Translations under genes and position numbers: made by a program
Notes under the pieces: generated by a model
What the model saw: the letters and a program-made list of their open reading frames with translations, nothing else
Database searches by the model: none
Told to the model about the DNA's origin: nothing
Assembly (NCBI RefSeq): GCF_034006665.1
Contig: NZ_JAVESI010000007.1
Location: forward strand, 1-64,000
Direction of reading: 5' to 3'
Length of the DNA stretch: 64,000 bases
DNA from: Trichloromonas sp034006665
GTDB taxonomy: Bacteria > Desulfobacterota > Desulfuromonadia > Desulfuromonadales > Trichloromonadaceae
Shown here: positions 8,261-17,056 of the stretch, piece after piece
Layout: each line of letters opens with the position of its first letter
Numbering within the stretch: position 1 is the first letter of the stretch

Positions 8261-9880
8261 TTACAGGCCCAGCTGCTTGAAGAAATCGTTCCCTTTGTCA
8301 TCGACCAGGATGAAGGCCGGGAAGTTGACGACTTCGATCTGCCAGACCGCTTCCATGCCGAGTTCGGGGAAGTCGATGCACTCGACCTTCTTGATGTTCT
8401 CTTCGGCCAGAACGGCTGCCGGGCCACCGATGGAGCCGAGGTAGAAGCCGCCGTGCTTCTTGCAGGCGTCGGTGACTTCTTGGCTGCGGTTGCCCTTGGC
8501 GATCATGATCATCGAGCCGCCGTTGGACTGGAGCAGATCGACATAGGAATCCATGCGGCCGGCGGTAGTGGGACCGAAGGAGCCGGAGGGCTTGCCTTTC
8601 GGGGTCTTGGCCGGGCCGGCGTAGTAGATCGGGTGGTTCTTAAGATAATCAGGGAGCGGCTTGCCGCTGTCGAGAATTTCTTTGAACTTGGAGTGTGCGA
8701 TGTCGCGACCGACGACGATGGTGCCGTCGAGGAGCAGCGCGTCGCCAACCTTGAGCTTGGTCAGGTCGGCCAGAACTTCCTTCATTGGCCGGTTGAGGTT
8801 GATGCGGGTGCCGCGCTCTTGTCTGCCGCGATATTTTTCCGGGATCAGGCGGCCGGGGTTGCGGTCCAGTTCCTCGATAAAGAGGCCTTCTCTGGTAATT
8901 TTCGCCCTGGCGTTGCGGTCGGCGGAGCAGGAGACGGCCATGCCGACGGGGCAGGAGGCGCCGTGGCGGGGAAGACGAATGACGCGTACGTCATGGGCGA
9001 AGTATTTGCCGCCGAACTGGGCGCCGATACCGAGTTTCTGGGCGGCTTTGAGCAGTTTTTCTTCCATCTCCAGATCGCGGAAGGCCTGACCGTATTCGTT
9101 GCCGACTGTCGGCAGTCCATCGAGTTCTTTCGTGGAGGCCAGTTTGACGATTTTCAGGCAGGCGTCGGCGGAGGTTCCGCCGATGGCAAAGGCGATGTGG
9201 TAGGGAGGACAGGCGGCGGTGCCGAGGTACTTCATCTTTTCGACCAGGAATTTTTCCAGGTTGGCGGGAGTGAGCAGTGCCTTGGTTTCCTGATAGAGCA
9301 TGGTCTTGTTGGCGCTACCGCCGCCTTTGGTGATGAAGAGGAATTTGTAGGCGTCGCCTTCGGTTGCCATGATGTCGATTTGCGCCGGCAGGTTGGTACC
9401 GGTGTTCTTCTCAGTGTACATGTCGAGAGCGGCGGTTTGGCTGTAGCGCAGGTTTTCCTCGGTGTAGGTCTTGTAAACGCCTTTGGAGAGGAATTCCTCA
9501 TCCTTCGCGCCGGTCCAGACCTGCTGGCCTTTCTTGGCGACGATGGTGGCGGTGCCGGTATCCTGGCAGAGGGGAAGTTCAAAATTGGCGGAGATTTCGG
9601 CGTTGCGCAAAAAGGCCATGGCTACGCCGCGATCATTGGGGGAGGCTTCGGGATCGGTCAGAATCTTGGCAACCTGCTCATTGTGCTCCGGCCGGAGCAG
9701 GAAGGAGACGTCACGGAATGCCTGGTTGGCGAGGACGGTGAGCGCTTCGGGATCGACCTTGACGATATCCTTCCCGTCGAACTTGACGACCGAGACATAC
9801 TTTTCCGATCCGGGGATCTTGTAGTACTTGGTTTCGTCCTTGGCCAGCGGGAAGGGATCCTGGTACTTGAATTCCGGCAT
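8261..9880 (-). CDS. fumA: Fumarate hydratase, class I (Fe-S)
   Basis: A 539-residue class I fumarase, the oxygen-sensitive [4Fe-4S] enzyme interconverting fumarate and malate in the citric acid cycle. The long N-terminal alpha domain includes NFELPLCQDTGTATIVAKKG and the GGGSANKTMLYQ segment; the C-terminal beta domain includes the YAGPAKTPKG and GPTTAGRMDSYVD motifs. Length matches FumA/FumB (about 540-550). I set the start at the ATG at 9880, which has AAGGAGAG upstream, rather than upstream in-frame codons that add about 78 unrelated residues. It is monocistronic and divergent from ilvA. Confidence 0.95.
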   Translation of the reverse strand: MPEFKYQDPFPLAKDETKYYKIPGSEKYVSVVKFDGKDIVKVDPEALTVLANQAFRDVSFLLRPEHNEQVAKILTDPEASPNDRGVAMAFLRNAEISANFELPLCQDTGTATIVAKKGQQVWTGAKDEEFLSKGVYKTYTEENLRYSQTAALDMYTEKNTGTNLPAQIDIMATEGDAYKFLFITKGGGSANKTMLYQETKALLTPANLEKFLVEKMKYLGTAACPPYHIAFAIGGTSADACLKIVKLASTKELDGLPTVGNEYGQAFRDLEMEEKLLKAAQKLGIGAQFGGKYFAHDVRVIRLPRHGASCPVGMAVSCSADRNARAKITREGLFIEELDRNPGRLIPEKYRGRQERGTRINLNRPMKEVLADLTKLKVGDALLLDGTIVVGRDIAHSKFKEILDSGKPLPDYLKNHPIYYAGPAKTPKGKPSGSFGPTTAGRMDSYVDLLQSNGGSMIMIAKGNRSQEVTDACKKHGGFYLGSIGGPAAVLAEENIKKVECIDFPELGMEAVWQIEVVNFPAFILVDDKGNDFFKQLGL

Positions 9881-10112
9881 GGTGTTCTCTCCTTTTCGGT
9901 ATTGAATGAGCGGCGAACCCACTTTCGCCGCGCCCGTAAACAATCGATCCGAAAGTATATAGAAGTCCTGTTCATTTGTCGACACTAAGATGATGCTTGC
10001 CGGGCATAGGGGAAATTTCCTGTGGATTTTATCGTCCTGTGGGTATAGTAAAACCTTTGCGTTTATTTGCCGCATCGCTGAAACCGGCGACCGGTTTGAC
10101 AGGAGGAATCGC

Positions 10113-11621
10113 ATGCAGAAACTGCTGAAATGGATATTGACCTCGCGGGTTTACGAAGCGGCCGTGGAAACGCCTCTCGACGAGGCGCCGGTTCTTTCGG
10201 CTCAGCTCAATAACCGCATTCTGCTCAAGCGTGAGGATTTGCAGGCGGTCTTTTCCTTTAAACTGCGAGGCGCCTACAACCGCATCGCGCATCTTTCCGA
10301 AGAGGAACGTCGGCGCGGCGTGATCGCCGCCTCGGCCGGCAATCATGCCCAGGGGGTCGCTTTTTCCGCCCGTAAGTTGGGCATCCGTGCGGTCATCGTC
10401 ATGCCCCGTACGACTCCGCTGATCAAGGTGGAGGCCGTGCGGCGTCTGGGCGGCGAGGTTCTGCTTCATGGTGACAGCTACTCGGAGGCGCAGGATTACT
10501 GTGATCATCTCATCGATGAAACGGGTATGGTCTTTATCCATCCCTTCGATGATGACTTGGTGATTGCCGGTCAGGGAACGGTGGCGGTGGAGCTTCTTCG
10601 CCAGAGCGCCGGCAGGATGGATGCGGTCTTTGTCCCGGTCGGCGGCGGCGGTCTGATCGCCGGCATCGCCGGCTATCTCAAAGCGCTCTGCCCCGAGATC
10701 CGAATTGTCGGCGTTGAACCGGAGGACAGCGATGCCATGTACCGCTCCCTTCAGGCCGGTCGTCGGGTGCGTCTCGATTCGGTGGGAATTTTTGCCGACG
10801 GCGTGGCGGTGCGGGAGGTCGGCAAGCTGACGTTCGATTACTGCCGGCGCTGTGTCGATGAAATCATTCGCGTCGATACCGACGAACTCTGCGGCGCTAT
10901 CAAGAGCATCTACCAGAGTACCCGTTCCATCGTCGAACCGGCCGGCGCCCTGGGGGTAGCCGGACTGAAGAAATACATCCGGGAACGCAAGGTGAATGGC
11001 CAGACCCTGATCGCCATCAACTCCGGGGCGAACATGAATTTCGAGCGGTTGCGCTATGTCGCCGAGCGTACGCAGATCGGCGAGAAGCAGGAGGCGCTCT
11101 TCGCCGTCACCATTCCCGAAGAGCCCGGCGCTCTCAAGCGTTTCTGCGCGGAAATCGGCGAGGAACGGAGTATCACCGAATTCAACTATCGCCTGTCCGG
11201 CCGGGAGCGGGCGCATATCTTTGTCGGCCTGTCGATCCGCGACGAGCGGGAACGCATCGACTTCGGCCGTCAGCTTGAAAGTAAGGGCTTCGTCAATCTT
11301 GATCTCACCGACAACGACCTCGCCAAGACCCATGTCCGCTACATGGTCGGCGGCAAATCCGCCGAAGTTGGGCGCGAGGTCCTCTACCGTTTCTGGTTTC
11401 CCGAGCGGCCGGGCGCCCTGACCCGCTTCCTGGGTTCCATGGGGGAAAACTGGAATATTTCCCTCTTTCATTACCGCATGCAGGGCGGGGATTACGGCCG
11501 AGTGCTGATCGGTCTGGAGATTCCGAAGGGGGAAGAAGGGGACTTTCGCTCCTTTCTGAAGGATTTGGGTTATCGTTACACGGAGGAGAGCAACAACGCG
11601 GCCTATCGTCTTTTCCTTTGA
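10113..11621 (+). CDS. ilvA: Threonine ammonia-lyase (threonine deaminase)
   Basis: A 502-residue PLP enzyme converting threonine to 2-oxobutanoate, the first committed step to isoleucine. The PLP lysine lies in VFSFKLRGAYNRI (near residue 49), the phosphate loop in VGGGGLIAGIAGYLK, and two ACT-like regulatory domains follow (LFAVTIPEEPGALKRFC and YRFWFPERPGALTRFLG), the arrangement of the biosynthetic, isoleucine-inhibited enzyme. Length is close to E. coli IlvA (514). The ATG at 10113 follows AGGAGG at ideal spacing; upstream in-frame codons are not part of the family. The IS element begins shortly after its stop. Confidence 0.95.
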   Translation: MQKLLKWILTSRVYEAAVETPLDEAPVLSAQLNNRILLKREDLQAVFSFKLRGAYNRIAHLSEEERRRGVIAASAGNHAQGVAFSARKLGIRAVIVMPRTTPLIKVEAVRRLGGEVLLHGDSYSEAQDYCDHLIDETGMVFIHPFDDDLVIAGQGTVAVELLRQSAGRMDAVFVPVGGGGLIAGIAGYLKALCPEIRIVGVEPEDSDAMYRSLQAGRRVRLDSVGIFADGVAVREVGKLTFDYCRRCVDEIIRVDTDELCGAIKSIYQSTRSIVEPAGALGVAGLKKYIRERKVNGQTLIAINSGANMNFERLRYVAERTQIGEKQEALFAVTIPEEPGALKRFCAEIGEERSITEFNYRLSGRERAHIFVGLSIRDERERIDFGRQLESKGFVNLDLTDNDLAKTHVRYMVGGKSAEVGREVLYRFWFPERPGALTRFLGSMGENWNISLFHYRMQGGDYGRVLIGLEIPKGEEGDFRSFLKDLGYRYTEESNNAAYRLFL

Positions 11622-11648
11622 ACAAGACCGAGCGCATTCCCCCTGCTA

Positions 11649-11661
11649 GGCGCGCAGCGCC
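11649..11661. repeat. Hairpin at putative IS605 left end
   Basis: GGCGC and GCGCC pair perfectly around a 3-base loop, with flanking CCT/AGG able to extend the stem across a small bulge. Subterminal hairpins of this kind are what TnpA recognises at the ends of IS200/IS605 elements. Assignment is by position only. Confidence 0.4.
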
Positions 11662-11671
11662 AGGAGGCGGG

Positions 11672-12112
11672 TCAAGCGAGGGGTTTTGATTTTCGCGGTT
11701 TTTCCTTCGTGCCTTGGGATTCGATGTATCGCTGGATCGTTTCCAGCGAGACTTCTCCGACGCTTCCGACGAAGTAAGCCCTGTGCCAGAAAACCGGCTT
11801 CCAATAAAATTGAGAGACATGCTCCGCGAAACGGTTCCGGGTCCGTCGAGCCGAAGCGGTTTTGAGATTGTTGACCAAAACCGAGATGTCCAGCGCCGGA
11901 TGGATGGATACCAGCAGATGGACATGGTCGACCTCGCCGCCGAACTCGATCAATTCGCATCGCCAGTCGTCCAGAATCTCGGAGAACGCCGTCTTGAGAT
12001 AGTCGAGAATCGGCGGGGAGAGCACTCGCCGCCGATATTTGGTGACGAAAACAATATGCAGCCTAATCGAATAGACGGCATGACTTAGCGATTTTGTTGT
12101 TTGATTTCCCAT
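11672..12112 (-). CDS. tnpA: IS200/IS605 TnpA transposase (HUH Y1)
   Basis: A 146-residue single-domain transposase that excises and inserts single-stranded DNA. The HUH motif is present as DHVHLLVS (His63 and His65) and the catalytic tyrosine is Tyr129 in ETIQRYIESQ. The opening SIRLHIVFVTKYRRRV is also typical of the family. All catalytic residues are in place and the length is normal, so it should be functional. It is divergent from tnpB with 23 bases between the start codons, so the two probably share a compact promoter region. Confidence 0.93.
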   Translation of the reverse strand: MGNQTTKSLSHAVYSIRLHIVFVTKYRRRVLSPPILDYLKTAFSEILDDWRCELIEFGGEVDHVHLLVSIHPALDISVLVNNLKTASARRTRNRFAEHVSQFYWKPVFWHRAYFVGSVGEVSLETIQRYIESQGTKEKPRKSKPLA

Positions 12113-12135
12113 GCGGCTTAATGTATCATAACCCT

Positions 12136-13533
12136 ATGCAAACCGGCAACAAATTCCGCATCTACCCGACACCCGAGCAGCAGCAGATCCTTTTGCGCTG
12201 GATCGGCTGCCAACGGTTCATCTACAACGCCAAGGTCGGCGAGGACCGCTATTTCCGCCGGTTCTCCCGCAAGGCCCCGGCGTTGTGCGGAGTGCCGATT
12301 CCACGGGATCAGCAGTATGCCCATTTCATCACCGAACAGACCGCGTTTCTGCGGGAAGTCCCTGCCGTCGTATTGCGAAACGGAGCCTACCGCTGGCGGC
12401 AGGCGTACCAGCGGTTCTTCTCCGAGGCCTGCCAGGGCCGCCCGAAGATCAAATCCCGCCAGGGCCGGCAATCGGTCCTACTCACCCGCGAGCTGTTCGA
12501 GTTGGCCCCTTACGAAGACGGAATCCGCTTGGCGGTCGGAACCAAAAAGTTCCCCCTGGGCGAGATTCCGGTAAGAGCGCACCGCCCGGTCGAGAAGACA
12601 CCCGCGTCGATTATTCTCAGCGTCGAATCGGGACAATGGCATCTGTCCTTTGCCGTCGAGGACGGAGCGCCGGAACAGACCGAAGCCCAGATCGCCGCCG
12701 AGCTTCAACGGCTGGGCGAAGCGGCTCTGCTTCAGGTGACCCGGGGCATCGACCGGGGTGTGGCAATCCCGGCGGCGGTCTGCGACGGCAGCCGGTTCGA
12801 TTTCTCTTCCATCCAGAAAAAGCGGTTGGCCGGAGCCGAGCGCCACCGCAAACGCTGGCAGAAGATCGCCGCCCGGCGGGAAAAGGGTTCGCGCCGGAGA
12901 ACCAAGGCCCATCAGCGGGCGGCCCGGTACGCTCTCTACGAGGCCCGGGTCCGTTCCGACATGGCTCACAAAGCCAGTCGAGCCCTGGTGGACGATCTTC
13001 AGGCCCGGCTGTTCGTCTTCGAGGATCTGCGGACAAAGAACATGACCCGCTCGGCCAAGGGCACCGTCGACAAACCGGGGCGCAACGTCCGCCAGAAAGC
13101 CGGACTCAACCGGGCGATTCTGCACAGCGCCTGGGGCCGGATTCATCAGTTCACCCGTTACAAGGCCCGGCGCATGGGCAAGCTCGCCATCGTCGTGCCG
13201 CCTCACCACAGTTCGCAGGAATGCCGCCTCTGCGGCTTCACTTCCCCGGGCAATCGGCTGTCGCAAGCCGAGTTCGCCTGCCAACGCTGCGGACATGCCG
13301 AGAACGCCGATTTTAATGCCGCCGGAGTCGTCAAACTCCGGGGCGTGCGGTTACTTCTCGCGGGTGAGATCGAGTTCAAAACGCCGCGCCGCAGCGGCAT
13401 ACGGAAACAACTAGGGCCGGAACGGTCCGAAGTCACGCCCGGGGAGAAGGTGTCAGCCGTTCGGGAGCCAACGCCCCGAACGCCGTCTTCACGGAACCGG
13501 GAAACCCCCATTACAACGCCGGCAGGTGTTTAG
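12136..13533 (+). CDS. tnpB: TnpB RNA-guided nuclease
   Basis: A 465-residue TnpB, the transposon-encoded RNA-guided DNA nuclease related to Cas12. The N-terminal wedge begins NKFRIYPTPEQQQILLRW; the RuvC catalytic residues are Asp206 (RGIDRGVAIP), Glu296 (FVFEDLRTKNM) and Asp392 (NADFNAAGV). The zinc finger is CRLCGF...CQRCGH. The RuvC set is complete, so this is not a decayed copy. I use the ATG at 12136; an upstream in-frame codon at 12094 would overlap tnpA. The tail past the RuvC-III motif runs about 70 residues and overlaps the region that in characterised elements also encodes the guide (omega) RNA. Confidence 0.92.
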   Translation: MQTGNKFRIYPTPEQQQILLRWIGCQRFIYNAKVGEDRYFRRFSRKAPALCGVPIPRDQQYAHFITEQTAFLREVPAVVLRNGAYRWRQAYQRFFSEACQGRPKIKSRQGRQSVLLTRELFELAPYEDGIRLAVGTKKFPLGEIPVRAHRPVEKTPASIILSVESGQWHLSFAVEDGAPEQTEAQIAAELQRLGEAALLQVTRGIDRGVAIPAAVCDGSRFDFSSIQKKRLAGAERHRKRWQKIAARREKGSRRRTKAHQRAARYALYEARVRSDMAHKASRALVDDLQARLFVFEDLRTKNMTRSAKGTVDKPGRNVRQKAGLNRAILHSAWGRIHQFTRYKARRMGKLAIVVPPHHSSQECRLCGFTSPGNRLSQAEFACQRCGHAENADFNAAGVVKLRGVRLLLAGEIEFKTPRRSGIRKQLGPERSEVTPGEKVSAVREPTPRTPSSRNRETPITTPAGV

Positions 13534-13683
13534 TGGCGGGAGAGTTCATTGTGTAGAGGTTTCTCTGGATTGACAAGGTTTGATTTTCACGGGAGAATAA
13601 ACAAATTTTTCATGCCGAAGCGGTCGCCCATGTCGGAAGAGGCTCCGTTTCTTGTGGTATGAGCCGTTTTTCCCCGGAGGATT

Positions 13684-15744
13684 ATGCGCCCAACGGTTTT
13701 GGTCATTGATGATGACCGCGTGACCCGTGAAATACTCTCCGACCTGTTGCGGGATGCCGGATTGCATGTGGTTCTGGCGTCCGGGGGAGAGGAGGGCTGC
13801 CGCCTTGCCTGTGCCGATCCCCCTGACGTGGTTCTTGTCGATCTCTGTATGCCCGACCGCGACGGCTTGGAAGTCTGCCGTTTTCTGCGCTCACAGCCCG
13901 GCTTGAAAGAGATTTCGATCCTGCTCATGACGGCGCATCCGGATCGGGACAGTCTGGTCAATCCCTTCCGTGACGGTTTCGACGATTATATCGCCAAGCC
14001 CTTCGACTTCGATGAGCTTCTCGCCCGCATTCAGGGCGCTCTTCTGAAAAAGCAGGCCTTCGCCGGCTGCGACAAGAAAGCCCGCCATTACGACGCGCTG
14101 CTGAAAATTTCCGAAACCCTGAGCGAAAACGGCGATGCCGGCGCCGCCCTTAAGGAGATTGCCCGGCAGATTTCCACCCATCTGGAGTCGGTGGATCGCT
14201 GTTCCATCGCCCTGGTGCGGGACGCGGAGGGCTGCGCTTATGTCGTGGCGACGACAGCGGATATCCGTCGCCCGACGTTCCGCATCGATTTGAAAAATTA
14301 TCCGGAGATCCGCCAGGTGATGGCCACCGGGCGGCCGCTGCTGGTCGAGAATGTGGCGGAAAATCCCCTCCTCGCCGAGATTTTGCCCGCGTTTGAAGGG
14401 CGGGATATCAGCGCAGTTCTGGTCTTTCCTGTGATCGATGCCCGCCGTGTCATCGGCGCTATGATCATCCGCATCGCCCGTCCCGGAGAGGGGGTGGATC
14501 GGGATGAGGTCGGCTTTTGCCGGCTGGTTTCCAATGTGGTGGTGACGGCGTTCAAATCCAGCGACTTCTTCCGCTTGGTCTGGGAGGAGGCGGAAGTGCT
14601 GCGTGTCGCCAAAAAACGCCTGGAGGCGGATCTGCGCATCAAGCAGGCCTATGAAGAGCTCTTCGAGAATGCTTCGGAAGGGCTCATGGCTTTTTCCGCC
14701 GCCGGCACGATCGCCTATGCCAACCGCTGTCTGGTCGACATGGTTGGTGGATCTTCTACCAGCCTCTGCGGTGTGTCCCTGGCGGAACTCTTCGGCATGG
14801 ATGTGCAGGAGCGCTTTCTGACCCGTCGCATCGCCACTGATGACTCGATCGGCGTCGATGGCCGTTTCGACATCGAATTTGTGCCTAAAGACGGCGAGCC
14901 GCGCACCTTTTCGGTGAGTATCGGCGCCCGTCCGGTGCTTGACGGCCTGCGGGTCGCGGCACTGCGCGACGTCACCGACCAGCGCCGCATCGAAGAGGAT
15001 CTGCTACGGGTCAAGGAACTTCTTGAGACGGCCAATGCGGCTCTGGTTCGGGCCGATCAGGCCCGGACCGAGTTTCTCCATACCGCCGTCCACGAACTGC
15101 GCACCCCGCTTACCATTGTCAGTGGCTATTGTTCCTTGCTTGCCGAAACCGATCAGGCGCGGTTATCGGACGAACAGCGGGTCTATGTGGAGGAAGCGGT
15201 CGCGGCAGCGGACCGGCTGGCCGATCTGATCAACAACCTGCTCGACCTATCCCGCCTCGAATCGGGGAGTATGCCGCTGGTGGTGGAACGCTGCGATCTG
15301 ATTGCGACTATCCGCGAATTTCTATATGATTGCCGCCCGCTGCTGGAAACGAGTCAGTTGATCCTGAAAACCACCTTCCCCGAAAGCGCCGTTGCTCTCT
15401 ACGACGAGGAACGGATCTATCGCGTGTTGGTCAACCTTTTTGGCAATGCCGTCAAGTTCACTCCGATCGGCGGCACTATTCACCTTTTTGTCGACGAGAC
15501 CAGCGATGCCGTGCGCTTTGCCATCGAAGATACGGGCAAGGGGATTCCCGAGGAGGCTTTGCCCCGCCTCTTTGAACAGTTCTATCAGGTCGAGCGGGGC
15601 GATTCCCGTCAGGGGAGCGGCCTGGGGCTCTATATCTGCAAGAAGATCATCGAATCCCACCACGGCGAAATCCAGGTCGAGAGCCGAATCGGCCGCGGCA
15701 GTCGTTTTTCTTTCACCCTGCCCAAAGTGGATCCCAATTACTAA
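13684..15744 (+). CDS. Hybrid response regulator-GAF-PAS-histidine kinase
   Basis: A 686-residue soluble signalling protein. An N-terminal receiver domain (residues 1-120) has phospho-acceptor Asp53 in VLVDLCMPDRDG and the acidic pair DDD at 9-11. A GAF domain follows (about 130-300), then a PAS domain (about 320-435), a HisKA domain with His470 in HTAVHELRTPL, and a HATPase domain with GKGIPEEALPRLFEQF and GSGLGLYICKKI. No membrane segment is visible, so it senses cytoplasmic signals or receives phosphate from another kinase at Asp53. The start has GGAGG four bases upstream. No partner gene lies next to it and the signal is unknown. Confidence 0.92.
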   Translation: MRPTVLVIDDDRVTREILSDLLRDAGLHVVLASGGEEGCRLACADPPDVVLVDLCMPDRDGLEVCRFLRSQPGLKEISILLMTAHPDRDSLVNPFRDGFDDYIAKPFDFDELLARIQGALLKKQAFAGCDKKARHYDALLKISETLSENGDAGAALKEIARQISTHLESVDRCSIALVRDAEGCAYVVATTADIRRPTFRIDLKNYPEIRQVMATGRPLLVENVAENPLLAEILPAFEGRDISAVLVFPVIDARRVIGAMIIRIARPGEGVDRDEVGFCRLVSNVVVTAFKSSDFFRLVWEEAEVLRVAKKRLEADLRIKQAYEELFENASEGLMAFSAAGTIAYANRCLVDMVGGSSTSLCGVSLAELFGMDVQERFLTRRIATDDSIGVDGRFDIEFVPKDGEPRTFSVSIGARPVLDGLRVAALRDVTDQRRIEEDLLRVKELLETANAALVRADQARTEFLHTAVHELRTPLTIVSGYCSLLAETDQARLSDEQRVYVEEAVAAADRLADLINNLLDLSRLESGSMPLVVERCDLIATIREFLYDCRPLLETSQLILKTTFPESAVALYDEERIYRVLVNLFGNAVKFTPIGGTIHLFVDETSDAVRFAIEDTGKGIPEEALPRLFEQFYQVERGDSRQGSGLGLYICKKIIESHHGEIQVESRIGRGSRFSFTLPKVDPNY

Positions 15745-15800
15745 GAAAAGCCCCATCCCCGACCCGCCGATTTTCCCCGTGCAAAGGGCGGTCGAAATAG

Positions 15801-15829
15801 TTGACAGTTTCAATCAGGTATGTTATCGG
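15801..15829 (+). promoter_or_regulatory. Possible sigma-70 promoter for cysE operon
   Basis: A perfect TTGACA (15801-15806) is followed after 17 bases by TATCGG (15824-15829), a weak -10. It is well placed, about 40 bases before the cysE start. A weak -10 would suit regulation, for example by the Rrf2 protein encoded in the same operon, but no operator was identified. Confidence 0.45.
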
Positions 15830-15870
15830 TGGTTCAAAAGTGCTGATCTCGTAAGAGAGGAGACCCGCAA

Positions 15871-16560
15871 GTGTTTTCAACGATAAAAGAAGATTTCAAA
15901 GTTGTCTTCGAACGTGACCCGGCTGTGCGCAGCAAACTGGAGATTTGTTTCTGTTACCCCGGTTTTCATGCCGTGCTCACGCATCGTGTGGCCCATGCCC
16001 TGTGGCGGCGCAAGTTCTATTTTCTCGGGAGGCTTGTTTCCCATGCCGGACGTTTTCTGACCGGCATCGAAATTCATCCCGGCGCCAGAATCGGCAGGGG
16101 CTTTTTTATCGATCACGGCATGGGCGTGGTGATCGGTGAAACGGCGGAAATCGGTGACAACTGCACCCTCTACCACGGCGTCACCCTTGGTGGGACCTCT
16201 TGGGCCAAAGAGAAGCGCCATCCGACCCTGGGCAATAATGTTGTGGTCGGCTCGGGAGCCAAGATTCTCGGTCCTTTCACCGTCGGCGACAACAGCAAGA
16301 TCGGCTCCAATTCGGTGGTGGTCAAGGAAGTACCGCCCAATTCCACCGTCGTCGGCGTCCCCGGGCGGATTGTTTTGTCTGACGGCGTCAATCCGGAAAG
16401 CCGAGCCGATCTTGAACATGGGCGCTTGCCGGACCCGGAAGCCAAGGCGATCTCCTGTCTCTTCGATCAGTTGCGCGCCCTCGAAGAGAAGGTCAACCGC
16501 CTTTCCGGCGCCGCAGCCGGGGAGACTCCCGAGGGGGATTCCGCGGGGAAAAGAGCATGA
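15871..16560 (+). CDS. cysE: Serine O-acetyltransferase
   Basis: A 229-residue enzyme that acetylates serine to O-acetylserine, the precursor of cysteine. The left-handed beta-helix hexapeptide repeats are clear from about residue 65 on (IHPGARIGRGFFIDHGMGVVIG..., IGDNCTLYHGVTLGGTS, GAKILGPFTVGDNSKIGSNS), including the catalytic DHGMGVVIGET region. It is the shorter EpsC/CysE type, lacking the long N-terminal helical domain of E. coli CysE. GTG start with GAGAGGAG upstream. The last 4 bases overlap the rrf2 start (ATGA). It feeds cysteine to the NifS desulfurase two genes downstream. Confidence 0.94.
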   Translation: MFSTIKEDFKVVFERDPAVRSKLEICFCYPGFHAVLTHRVAHALWRRKFYFLGRLVSHAGRFLTGIEIHPGARIGRGFFIDHGMGVVIGETAEIGDNCTLYHGVTLGGTSWAKEKRHPTLGNNVVVGSGAKILGPFTVGDNSKIGSNSVVVKEVPPNSTVVGVPGRIVLSDGVNPESRADLEHGRLPDPEAKAISCLFDQLRALEEKVNRLSGAAAGETPEGDSAGKRA

Positions 16561-17000
16561 GACTCTCGACCAAGGCCCAGTATGCAGTGCGGGCCATGGT
16601 CAGCCTCCATCTCCACGGGGAGAACGCTCCCGTCAGCCTGAAGGATATCGCCACCCGCGAGGAGATCTCCCAGACCTACTTGGAGCAGTTGTTTGTCAAG
16701 CTCCGACGCCGGGGGATTGTGGAGAGCGTGCGCGGCCCTGGCGGCGGCTATGTCCTTGGCCGGCCCGCTTCGCGTATTCGCGTCGACGAGATTATCGAAA
16801 GTGTTGAGGAGTCACTGGTCCCCCTTGCCTGCATGGATGAGGATGGCCGCTGTTCCTGCGATTCCCAGTGTGTGACGCACAGCGTCTGGCAGGGGCTGGC
16901 GGAGAAAATCCGTGGATTCCTGGCGTCCATGACCCTGGACGACCTGACCGGGGAAGCGCGGCGGAAGCGGGAAGCGGTGCCGGCGTCCGAAGTTCGTTAG
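16557..17000 (+). CDS. iscR: Rrf2-family regulator (IscR-like)
   Basis: A 147-residue winged-helix regulator. The N-terminal DNA-binding part (MRLSTKAQYAVRAMVSLHLH, ISQTYLEQLFVKLRRRGIV, VRGPGGGYVLGRP) is that of Rrf2 proteins. Cysteines at about 92, 99, 101 and 105 (ACMDEDGRCSCDSQC) resemble the three-cysteine Fe-S ligand set of IscR (92, 98, 104). By position it probably senses Fe-S or cysteine status and represses its own operon, cysE-iscR-nifS-iscU. The alternative CymR-type cysteine regulator is less likely because the cysteine cluster is present. The symbol is by analogy. Confidence 0.82.
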   Translation: MRLSTKAQYAVRAMVSLHLHGENAPVSLKDIATREEISQTYLEQLFVKLRRRGIVESVRGPGGGYVLGRPASRIRVDEIIESVEESLVPLACMDEDGRCSCDSQCVTHSVWQGLAEKIRGFLASMTLDDLTGEARRKREAVPASEVR

Positions 17001-17056
17001 AAGACCCTGTTCCCTGGCCCTTGAGCCGGATAGAAGTGATTTTTGGAGGAAAAATC

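Larger units (their letters stand above)
11640..13560. mobile_element. IS200/IS605-family insertion sequence (tnpA/tnpB divergent)
   Basis: Adjacent, divergently transcribed Y1 transposase (tnpA) and TnpB genes define an IS605-type element of about 1.9 kb inserted between ilvA and the hybrid kinase gene. IS200/IS605 ends have no inverted repeats or target duplication but carry subterminal hairpins. A GGCGC-GCA-GCGCC hairpin at 11649-11661 is a good left-end candidate, and the GC-rich stretch just after tnpB (13515-13545) the right-end candidate. The limits given are approximate. Both proteins look complete, so the element may be active. Confidence 0.85.

Noticed and set aside
8246..9988. A 580-codon open frame on the plus strand
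   Set aside because: It is fully antisense to the fumarase gene and reads as low-complexity G/V/D/F-rich sequence, the usual mirror of a GC-rich gene.
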